Shown here: piece after piece, positions 55,246-64,000 of the stretch
Layout: each line of letters opens with the position of its first letter
How positions within the stretch are numbered: the stretch's first letter is position 1
NCBI GenBank assembly: GCA_009801085.1
Contig: VNWV01000005.1
Span: 930,001 to 994,000 of the forward strand
DNA: 64,000 nucleotides
Reading direction: 5' to 3'
DNA from: Lasiodiplodia sp. COLG20
Taxonomy: Eukaryota; Ascomycota; Dothideomycetes; Botryosphaeriales; Botryosphaeriaceae
Position numbers and translations under genes: made by a program
Notes under the pieces: model-generated
What the model saw: only the letters and a program-made list of their open reading frames with translations
Told to the model about the DNA's origin: nothing
The model's database searches: none

Positions 55246-56443
55246 ATGGCCATTCTTTTCCTCCTCGTGCCGCTCCTCGCGAGCTACGTGGCTGCCCAGT
55301 ACAGAGGCTCGTTCGACGGCTCCGCGTCGCTGGTCCGAGCTCGGCAGGCCACAAACACCAGCGGCTCCACCTTCACCAACCCCGTTCTGGACGCCGTCGG
55401 CGCCGACCCTTGGGTGTTCCGCTACAATGACTACTACTACCTCACTTACACGACCTCCTCGGATATCACGCTTCTGCGCAGTCCCATCTTGACCGACTGG
55501 AACAATGCCGAGAGGAAGCTGTTGTACCAGCCGCCAGAGGGCACCAACTACTCGACCAATCTCTGGGCTCCCGAGCTGCACCACCTCGACGGCAATTGGT
55601 ATGTCATTTTCACTGCCGATCCCAACAACGACAGCCCGCCTCCCGAGGTCGACATGCTCTGCGAGTTCAACTGTCCGGCTGTATATCATCGTGTAGGTTC
55701 ACTGCGTGTTGCTCAACAAGTCCTCATACTTACCGCCTTCAAAGATGTACGTCCTCGAGGGTCTAGGAGACGACCCCTGGGACGCCACCTTTACTTTCAA
55801 GGCCCAGCTGGATACATATGACCAGTTTGCCATAGACGGAACGTATTTTCAGCACAGTACTGGCCTGTATCACATCTATTCGTGCTGGTACCGTCAATAC
55901 GACGCCTGGCCCGCCAATCTGTGCATCACCAAAATGGAAAACCCGTGGACCGTGGCGTCCAACTTCTCCGAGCGCCAGATCATCAGCGTTCCCAGCAATC
56001 CGTGGGAAAAGACGCCCTACGGCCGGCCGTTCAACGACCGGATGAGCTCGAACGAGGGGCCGCAGCAGCTGACGAACCCAACCACAAATCAGACGTTTCT
56101 TATCTATTCCGCCGCCCGCTCCGACAACCGCAACTACTGCCTCGGCCAGTTGGAGCTGGTGGGCGACGACCCGATGAACCCGCAGGACTGGCGCAAGAAC
56201 AACGAGGGCTGCGTCTTCTACCAGGACGCGCGCGCCGAGGCCTACGGCGTCGGCCACGCCAGCTTCGTCAAGAGCCCGGACGGCTCCGAGGACTGGATCG
56301 TCTACCACGGTATGCGCAATCCCATCACCGGCTGGGCTGCCCGCACCATCCGCGCCCAGAAGTTCGAGTGGAACGAGGATGGCTCTCCCGCCTTCCCGCG
56401 CCCGGGCTACGGCCCGTATCCCGTACCGGCGGGCCAGTCTTGA
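55246..56443 (+). CDS. Secreted GH43 glycoside hydrolase (arabinanase/xylosidase-type)
   Basis: A 381-residue protein from two exons (55246-55692, 55745-56443; 52-nt intron). The start MAILFLLVPLLASYVAA gives a clear signal peptide ending near Ala-Ala-Gln. The five-bladed beta-propeller signature shows VGADPWVF with the general-base Asp at 54, QFAIDGTYF with the pKa-modulating Asp at 180, and SSNEGPQ with the proposed acid Glu at 253. Several Asn-x-Ser/Thr sites suggest N-glycosylation. GH43 enzymes cleave alpha-L-arabinofuranosyl or beta-xylosyl linkages in plant cell-wall polysaccharides. The exact substrate cannot be read here. A role in plant biomass use, saprotrophic or pathogenic, is inference from the family. 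Confidence 0.9.
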
Positions 56444-56852
56444 AAGAGCGTAAAGGACTCATGCCACAACATCGTAAGCGCATTGGACTCTTTGGCCCCT
56501 AGACTTTTTCTTTTTATGAGCATCATGGAAAACGCAGGGATGCCGCTCTGGTTCGCATAGCATATTTTGACATGCCTACAATACAGTCATCGACAGTTTT
56601 TGATCTTTTGTGGCGAGACTTGTGCAAGATGAGACGCAAATAAGCGGGCATTTCTTTTGGCTTGCAGGAAACCGCGAGATCCTTCGTAGTTCTGTTTGCG
56701 CCTTCTGACTTCACGTATTGTCTGTTGGAAAACAGAACACTTGTCACAGAGCTCTCTGAACTACTAAGTTTGGTAATGTCTGGTAACGTGTAGTTGCCAA
56801 CATGCTTGGGAGCACGATGAATCTCCGGTTTCTTGATAAGGTTTTTCTGTAA

Positions 56853-56880
56853 GGGTAGTTGAAACATCCATCCAGATGTA
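56853..56880. repeat. Possible decayed half of the palindromic repeat
   Basis: GGGTAGTTGAA is followed by sequence in which CCGGACG of the other copies reads CCAGATG. Only one arm is visible. The match is short, so this could be chance. Confidence 0.35.
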
Positions 56881-57289
56881 CAGTGACCTGGCAAGAGTAC
56901 ACATTTTCCGCCAAAATAGCCAATTTCCCGTGACCAACTCTTCATGCTGTAAGCGAAATAAATTTCAATATTCTATATAGGTATTGAACTTCTTTTTAAG
57001 GATAGTGGCTATCATTTTAGCCATCATTATCTACGAAATATTTTAACAAATTTGTAAGACATTAAGTTTGTAGAACAAGAAAATAAAGAGACTTCCGATC
57101 ACTTTAGAAGAAGTGAGCACTATGAGGAGAGTTACAGAGTTTAATCGGTTTCATGAAGAGGCGGTGCGCTTTCCCTTAGGAAATAGTGTTTAGAGTCCAT
57201 TAGAAGTAGTTGCTACACGTTACTGTTGTTGTGTGGCTACACATTGTTTGACTACATGCTTCTTACAATATTATCGTAACTTGACTTAT

Positions 57290-57373
57290 GTGAGTAGTGG
57301 AAGCTACTGTCCGAACGTAGTTGTACAGTTGATAATTTTGCATTTCCGTCCGGACAGTAGTTTCTGGTACCCG
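57290..57373. repeat. Short palindromic repeat (MITE-like), copy C, diverged
   Basis: Same architecture and length as copies A and B. The left arm reads AGTGGAAGCTACTGTCCGAACG, and the right arm carries CGTCCGGACAGTAG followed by GGTACCC. Several mismatches separate the arms, and the core palindrome on the left has G changed to A. Confidence 0.7.
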
Positions 57374-58519
57374 TATACGAACTTACCGCGTGTGGGAACG
57401 GCTTGTCACGGCTCGAAGAACGGAGCAAACATGTCAGGGTATCGTGCCACTACTACTGTTTGACAATACGATAAGCTGTGCTCTCTGCCAAGAACCGTTC
57501 GGACTCGCCGTTGAACCGTTCTGCTGGATCACAAGTCGGCAATCCCGAAGCCATCATCTCGCTCAAGAGTTGCCTCTGGAGCATTCCAAAGCCAAGGATG
57601 CGGCGGTGCATTCGCGCAGAAACCCGTAAAGGTCGTGAAGCAAGGGTTTCTGGGAAATGTGGGACAGGCATGGGCCACACGTGGCGTTATCCTCAGGGGG
57701 GATGGTTACACCCCAGAAGGGTGCACACAGACAACATGCAGGTCCAGTGGAGCATGACTAGCCCTAGAGGTAAGACAGTCTCAAGAGATAGGTCCCTAAG
57801 TGTGGTTGAATTCGATGAAGTGCGTGTTGGGAACTGTGGAGTAAGCAAGCTCTGGCTGGCTGTTGACGATTGCGAAGGATTGTTTGTTTGGTGGTTTTTA
57901 TGTTAGAGATTGCTTCAGGGCAAATAAGCTCTGGGTTCTAATTGATATTTTAAACGATTATTTTTGGGTGATTGGCTATCTGTTTTATACAGAGGCAAAG
58001 AGGGCTGGGGTTTAAAGTGTTATTGGTTGTGGATATAAAGTCGAAGCCTGAGGACAATAGCGTCTGTTCTAATTTACATGTAGCGGGTGAAAAGCGCAAC
58101 GCCCTGAGACAAGATCTGAACCTTGAAACCGTTGGCGCATGCTTGAATAGCCTGGGAGAAGGGAACTTGGAGGTTAAGATGGTGTTGTATATTTTTTTTC
58201 TAGTTCAGGGGAATTCTCTGGCGGAAGTATGCTTCTGACAAGAATTGCTGGCGCGCAGTAGTCTTGAATTTCTATACTGCCAGGTGCAATATTCTCATCC
58301 AAGCGAGATATTGTTTCGGCGTTGATAAGGCTGGGGTGATGGGGCGCCGTTGTCCATTTGTGGAGATAAGGATCAACATCGGAACACGAGCTTGGTGCAC
58401 CTAAAGCCTTCTAGCCGAACAACCGGCATAGCGACGCAAATTAAGTGGCATATAATAGCGAATCTTTATTTTGAGTAGAAGGCCGGGAATGAAAGTATCT
58501 GAACACCGAAATAGTAGCT

Positions 58520-59500
58520 CTAAAGGGTCATGCCGCTCTCGATAAGGTAGTTGCCTCCGGTGGCTGATTGGCTCAGCGCGAGGGTCCGCACTTGATTCGC
58601 TACATCCTGTACGTGGGTCAGCCCTGTTCGGGTAATAACGTCGACGAGCCTATCCCTACCTCAACCGTAGCCAAACGCTTCAACTTGGTGTTCTCGATTG
58701 ACTTTTTGATTTTGGCCTCGGGGAACTTGGCGCCCCATTCCTGCACAGCGATTAGGCGACAGATCATGGCGGTGCTAGGCAGCTGCTTACCGTCATCAGC
58801 AAGCCCGGGCTGACGGAGTTTACACGAATCTTCGGAGCGCAGATGACGGCGAGCGTCTTCGCCAGGTGAATCTGCGCTGCTTTGGTCACACCGTAGGGCT
58901 TTCTCCGTTAGCATCAACGTGGCCGGTGGATCGGGATCGCCTTACCAAAGAGCTGCCGCTCGGCTTGACGCCGGCCACGGAAGCGGTGGTAATGAAAGCA
59001 CCGTCGGTCTCGTCGAGGTGTTTCTTGGCGGCGTATGCCAGCCACATGTGGGTCTTGACGTTGTAGACGAAGCACTTATCCCAGTCCTCCTCGACCACAC
59101 CTTCGTCAAAGTTCAGAAGGTTCGTAATGCGCGTCCAGCCTACGTTTGAGACAACGACGTCCAGACGGCCCATGGTCTTGACCGTCTCGGCGACAAGGTT
59201 CTGGACCGAAGCCTTATCGCCGGCGTCGGCTTGGATGGCATGGAAACGCGGTGTGGCGGCGGACGCGGCGGGGACGCTGGTGGCCAGCGGAATGTTGTGG
59301 AGCTCTTGCAGCAGGGCCTGTGCGCGATCGGCGTTGTTGGCGTAGTTGATGACCTGCGGCTGAGGGTCAGCACAACGGCTGGAGGGCCCGAGTATGTACA
59401 AGGTACTCACAACTCTGAAGTCAGGTGCGAATACGCGGGCGATCTGGGCGCCGAGACCGGCTGAGCCGGCGGTGATGAGGGCGACTTTCTGGGTGGTCAT
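58520..59500 (-). CDS. Short-chain dehydrogenase/reductase (SDR)
   Basis: A 257-residue classical SDR from five exons: 59500-59411, 59353-58946, 58898-58791, 58740-58660 and 58606-58520. Every intron (about 46-57 nt) has GT...AG and keeps phase. The Rossmann nucleotide loop is TAGSAGLG (residues 10-17). The NNAG position reads SNVG. The catalytic triad is Ser155, Tyr168 and Lys172, in TTASVAG and YGVTK. The C-terminus SQSATGGNYLIESGMTL is typical of fungal oxidoreductases of this class. NAD(P)H-dependent reduction or oxidation of an unknown carbonyl/alcohol substrate is expected. The junction between exons 2 and 3 falls two codons before the catalytic Tyr, so without splicing the gene would look truncated. 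Confidence 0.85.
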
Positions 59501-60561
59501 GGCGGGTCCGCGCGCAGTCAATGGGCCGAGACAGTGGTTCGGAGACGGTTGTTCAAAGACAGGTGCCAGAGACAAGCTTAAGGGAGCACGGCGCTTTTGA
59601 CATGGCTTTCTCGAGCATCAATGGTGGGGTGCTGCGCGGGGCCCCCGCGGTCAGCTGGAGAGCTTCCGCCCGTCGAGAGCTCGGCTGTCCACACTCGGCC
59701 CGCAGGGTGGGCGGAAGCATTCCGTACGCGACGAGCTGCTGCGGTGCGCAGCGCAGAATCCTGCAGCGTCTCAGCCCAGCGGGCGTGGCGGTTTCACCGC
59801 GCGTGGGGCGCGCAAAAATAGACGGGACGGCGCCGGTGCGAACAAGCAATTTGGCCCTGCGCAGCACTGGCCTGCTCCGTGAACGCGCCCCAGGGTCTGC
59901 CGCCATCTGCGTAGGGCTGTCTCTCACCAACGCTGCGGTAGGCTGCTGAGCACAAGATCTTGCTGCCAGGCACCCGCTCCACATCTGCACAAGGGCTGCG
60001 GCGCCCCGGCGGCACGACCCTCGTTGGCTGCGGCGACCCGTACCTATTTTCATCTCAGCCTCCAGCTGCATGACTTGCGGCGCATGACGACAGCCTGGCC
60101 CCGGCGCAGCACGTCGCTACACGGCGCTTTGATGAGCTGGCGCCAGAGCCAGGAGAGCAAGCATAGTACTTGAAGCCCGCCGGGCCGCAGCTGGGCCACT
60201 TGCGACATCGAGACAGCAAACGGCGGCGCCAAGTGAGTGTGGCTTTGTAGCTCCCGCGCGCAGCTAAGGCCAATCTCCGATTTGCCATCACCCTGGCCGC
60301 ACGACACACGATCAAAAGCGACCTCCCAGCCTGCAGTACCACCCCCCCTTTTCCCAGCCCCAAGCACCCGCAAAACCACCATGCTGCCGCATGCGCTCGC
60401 TCAACCTCCGCCTGCTAACTCGACCGCGCCCCTCGCCCAGTCCCGCCACTCCATGCCCGCCCAGCCCGCCGTTTAGACCCAGTCTTCCCCCCCGGGGCTG
60501 CCCTCCCGAACACCTCATCTCCCCGCAATCAATCGCGTTTCATCGCTGTTAACGCGGCGCC
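59501..60561. promoter_or_regulatory. Divergent intergenic region, SDR / TBC gene
   Basis: About 1.06 kb between divergent start codons. It is GC-rich in the middle and CT-rich over the last 250 bases before the TBC gene. No individual binding site could be assigned, and frames across it carry no motifs. Confidence 0.4.
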
Positions 60562-63295
60562 ATGAACAATGGTGCGGGGCAACCGCAGCCCGCCGCCAGG
60601 GCACCGCCCTTCTTCCACCTGCCGCGCCGGCCCTCTGTGACGCCTCCATCGCAAAAGCCCTCCAGGCCCCGCCCGTCCTCACCAACCTCGCCCGTCTCGC
60701 CCACCTCTCCTGCGCGTCCGTCATCGTCTCGCTCTTCATGGTTTCACCCCTCCACGCGCCGCCCGCGCACCTCCCCCGGCCCGCGACCCTCGCCTTTCAA
60801 GTCGCGCGCCAGCCAGCCCTTCCCTGACGAGCTGAAGCGCGACTCCGGCTTCGCGCCCTCCATCGCCAGCCCCTCGCATGACGGCGACCACGACGTGCCC
60901 CGCGTCCCCAGCCTGCCTACCATCGTGGTGCACGACGAGCCTCCGCGCCCCTTGACGGCCAACAATGCGGGCGAGGTCAACCGCAGCAGGTTGGTCGGCA
61001 CCGACATCCCGAAGGCCGAATTCGACGATCTCGCCGACAACAAGATCGCCTTTTCCAAGAGAGGAACTTTGCTCCTGAACGGAAAGAGGATGAACGAAAT
61101 GATGCGCGGGCCCACGGACAAGGATGGCGCTGCGCATGGCTCAAGAGGCGAACACGGCGTTGAGGCTGGTAGCAGTACGCAGGACAGAAAACCGGCAGAT
61201 GACGAGGCTTCGGCGCCTCGAGAAGGATCGGCGCCGGAGGCGGCAAACGCAGTATCGGAGACGGGATCGACACAGGAAAAGATACCAGACCTCGTAATCC
61301 CTCGCCCGCACCCGCACCTGGACGGCCCCCGTGCCGTGAGCATGAGCGCGGCGACTGCCGACGGCCGAGCTTCGACTGCAGTGTCCGCAGCACCTTCGAG
61401 GAAAGCCAGGTCTCTCGCTCCGCGTCGAAGCATCCCAGGCACGCGCGTATTGTCCGCGGACGAGACGATGCTGTCGAAGAAGGTCCGCTTCATGTACGAG
61501 TACGGCGACGAGAGAGCCGCGGATTGGGCCGTGGAAGAGAGCATCCGGGAGGACGCGTCGATCGAAGACGAGAACCCACCCGACCTGCCCGGGGAAGGAG
61601 ACAGCTTGCAGATTACGAAGTCACGAAACAACGGAGATACCCTGCGCAGCGCGAGCATTGTGAGCAAACCGGCCAGTTTGATATCAAAAGAGCCCAACGA
61701 GCTGGCAGGCGGCATAGAAGATTGGGAGGACATCGAAGGCTGCGAGGTTGATCGATACGGGTTCATCGTCGCCAAGAAGCCCGCTCCCACAGAGCAGCGC
61801 GAGTCTACAGTCACCTTCGACACGCCCAAGCTCCAGCGCGTGTCCACGCAGCTGCAGCTCGCGTCCGAGGCCCCGAGACGGAAGCGCACCCTCCGCCGTC
61901 AAGGATCGATCGCCAGGTCTTCGCGGACGAATTTCAGCGGCCAGCCCAAGCGAATGTCTTCCAGCAGATCCCTTCGTCCGGCGGAATCCATCTACTCCAC
62001 CCGGAGCACAGCGTCCGTCCGTTCGAACATCTTCCGGACCGCGGCCAACAGGCTGCCGCACAACCGCAGCAGGAGACTGGTCGACGAAGCCAGCGATATG
62101 CTCACGCTTCCCCCTGGTCTCGCTGCTATAGCCGAGGAAAGGGATGGCGGGAGGACCGTAGAGATGATGAAGCGGAAGGAATGGCAGAGGGAAGAGAAGT
62201 GGCGGAAGATGGGGAAGCTCGTGGGCAAGTCTCCAAGCGGAGGCGGAATGCTCTTCGAATTCGACACCAGAAACCCCAAGCTCATCGAGCGCACGTGGAA
62301 AGGAATTCCGGACAGGTGGCGGTCCACCGCGTGGTACGCGTTTCTCGCGGCGAGCGCGAAGAAGGACCCGAACAGCGCTCCGGACGAAGAGCTCATCGAG
62401 GCATTCTACGAACTCCAGGACGACGATTCCGCAGAAGACATGCAGATCGATATGGACGTGCCCCGGACCATCAGTCACCACATCATGTTCAGGAGACGCT
62501 ACCGCGGTGGCCAGCGCTTGCTGTTCCGCGTGCTACACGCCTTTTCGCTCTATCTCCCGGATACCGGCTACGTTCAGGGAATGGCCGCGCTCGCGGCGAC
62601 CCTGCTCTGCTACTACGACGAGGAGAGGGCGTTCGTCATGCTGGTGCGGCTGTGGAAGCTGAGAGGCCTGGAACGCCTGTACCAACACGGGTTCGAAGGT
62701 CTCATGGAAGCGTTGGGCGACTTCGAGAAGTATTGGCTCGGCGGAGGCGATGTGGCTCAGAAATTGGTAAGTCTCGGCAACCACTGGTCGCACAGCGCTT
62801 TGTGGAACCGGTCCGCCTCGTTTGGCACCGAGCTGAACGCAAAGTTCGGTCTGGACTACTCGTGGCTCCCTGTTCCGAAGCCTTGCTATACCGCAGCCTC
62901 ACGTTTTGATTCGCTGGCGCTGACCGACACTATAGGAGGAACTTGGCGTGCACTGTACCGCTTACGGGACGCGTTGGTACCTCACGCTCTTCAACTACTC
63001 GATTCCGTTCCCGGCGCAGCTCCGTGTCTGGGACGTGTTCATGCTGCTCGGAGACGCTTCTATGTCTTGCGACCCAAACAATTCCTTCCACGCCGATCTC
63101 GACGTGCTGCACGCCACCTCGGCCGCTCTCATCGACGCGACGCGCGAGATCCTGTTGGATTCGGACTTTGAGAACGCGATGAAGACGCTAACCTCGTGGG
63201 TTCCGGTCAAGGACGAGGATCTGCTCATGCGCGTGGCAAGGGCAGAGTGGAAGCAGAGAAAGAAGCGAGCCAAGGCAAATCCTACGACCGGGTAA
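60562..63295 (+). CDS. TBC-domain Rab GTPase-activating protein
   Basis: An 854-residue protein from two exons (60562-62766, 62936-63295) with a 169-nt intron. The junction restores the TBC sequence VAQKL|EELGVHCTAYGTRWYL. The first 580 residues are Pro/Ser/Arg-rich and probably disordered. The TBC domain (about residues 590-820) shows IDMDVPRT with the arginine finger at 635, TGYVQGM with the glutamine finger at 672, and the later block YGTRWYLTLFNYSIPFPAQL followed by RVWDVFMLLGD. Both catalytic fingers are present, so it should accelerate GTP hydrolysis on a Rab protein by the dual-finger mechanism. The target Rab is unknown. Reading straight through the intron shifts the C-terminus into an unrelated frame. 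Confidence 0.9.
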
Positions 63296-64000
63296 TGCTG
63301 CGTCCCACCTGTCGCCCGAGCCCAAAAGAGGTGGACTGCGTCGTCCGACCGGCAAGATTAAACTGTTCGCATTCGCACTCGAGCCTGCTGCAGAACCTCG
63401 CGGCAAAGGTTGCATCGATGGCGTAGAGGGCTGCCGAGGCTAGGCTCAAAGTGCTGGCTAGGGGCTGCGCCTTTTAGCGAACCACTTCCGCGCTTCCACC
63501 TACCTACCTTTTCCGGTATCACCACCCGGAGAATACCTTTCCACACTCCTGCATCATCTTTCGGACGAAAACCCAAAGATGGGGCGATATCGAGCAGGGC
63601 TGCCGCGTGGCTTTAGCGTGGCACTTTGCCTCCTGATCAGGCGTTCTGTCGTTACTTTGTTTTTGTTTTCCTGCTCGCTTGTGTGTTTTTCCACGGAGGT
63701 CTTTCACAAATCACCTTCCAATCACCGTCACAACCGAATACCCCGATTGGAAGTCTCTTGTTCGCAATCTTTCTCTCATTTTTGTTAGTTTTTGATTCCC
63801 ATTGCTTTTGCGCGCGAAGATCTGTTTCACCGGCGGCAATCTGCAGGATCGTTTGCGGCCAATCACGATGTCGTTCTCGTTGCGCTGTCTTATTTTCTTG
63901 TTAGCTTGCACTTATCGCGTCGGAGGTCTTTTCCGACACTGTATTCTCCAAGTCGGCTTGGGGCCGTACGACACGCAGATGACCTGTTCGCCTTCCTTTT
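63296..64000. other. 3' flank of the TBC gene to window edge
   Basis: About 700 bases. The sequence becomes pyrimidine- and T-rich from about 63,640. It holds only short frames without motifs, and nothing else was recognised before the window ends. Confidence 0.45.

Larger units (their letters stand above)
56444..58519. other. AT-richer gene-free gap with decayed repeats
   Basis: About 2.1 kb, visibly more AT-rich and lower in coding potential than its surroundings, with only short frames. It contains a diverged palindromic repeat (57290-57373) and a possible half copy (56853-56880). No gene or RNA is supported. Confidence 0.55.

Noticed and set aside
58886..58945. SDR called as a truncated pseudogene
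   Set aside because: The apparent truncation disappears when four small introns are removed; all exons keep phase and the active site is complete.
62767..63171. Frameshifted C-terminus of the TBC protein
   Set aside because: Reading through gives an unrelated Arg-rich tail; a GTAAGT...ATAG intron restores the conserved TBC end.

Overview
The window looks like one stretch of nuclear chromosome from a filamentous ascomycete (Pezizomycotina). Genes are well separated and mostly carry short introns of about 45-75 nt with GTAAGT-like donors. Coding regions are GC-rich, and several families are fungal: a HAM1-like protein, a 2EXR/F-box-like protein, a HapB CCAAT-factor subunit and an UNC-104 kinesin. 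I lean towards Dothideomycetes from overall style, but the sequence does not prove it. No tRNA, rRNA, CRISPR array or complete transposon was recognised.

Layout. 1-2.5 kb: 3' part of a kinesin-3 (UNC-104/KIF1A-like). 4.2-10.5 kb: three membrane-protein genes, an MFS drug/polyamine-type antiporter, an MFS monocarboxylate-type transporter and a TspO/MBR protein. 11.3-19.4 kb: an ARS2/SERRATE-type RNA factor, a large PX-domain lipid-binding protein (Lec1/YPR097W-like) and mitochondrial ribosomal protein mL54. 19.4-23.4 kb: a GC- and CT-rich gene-free stretch leading into hapB (NF-YA). 26.3-29.0 kb: checkpoint clamp loader RAD17. 30.0-36.0 kb: one 1881-residue coiled-coil, repeat-rich protein, reconstructed by joining two open frames across a 257-nt intron. 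36-39.6 kb: a gene-free region with a perfect 162-bp inverted repeat touching the single N in the window. 39.6-41.8 kb: HAM1-like protein. 43.3-45.4 kb: NAD-type malic enzyme. 47.5-48.4 kb: 2EXR protein. 49.9-51.9 kb: SLC35/TPT-family transporter. 53.1-54.8 kb: RED/IK-like splicing protein. 55.2-56.4 kb: secreted GH43 glycosidase. 58.5-59.5 kb: short-chain dehydrogenase. 60.6-63.3 kb: TBC-domain RabGAP.

Most genes are conserved single-copy housekeeping functions (RNA processing, DNA checkpoint, organelle translation, vesicle traffic). They share no pathway, as is usual for a fungal chromosome. The more accessory part is 52-60 kb. There I see a family of roughly 80-85 bp palindromic repeats built around CGTCCGGACG, two copies of which closely bracket the splicing-factor gene. 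This part also holds a plant-cell-wall-type glycosidase, an AT-richer gap and a stand-alone oxidoreductase. The strongest unexplained signals are this palindromic family and the 162-bp inverted repeat at 38.3-38.8 kb.

Exon boundaries were set by hand from splice-site consensus, reading-phase agreement and protein-family continuity. No alignment or database search was run.
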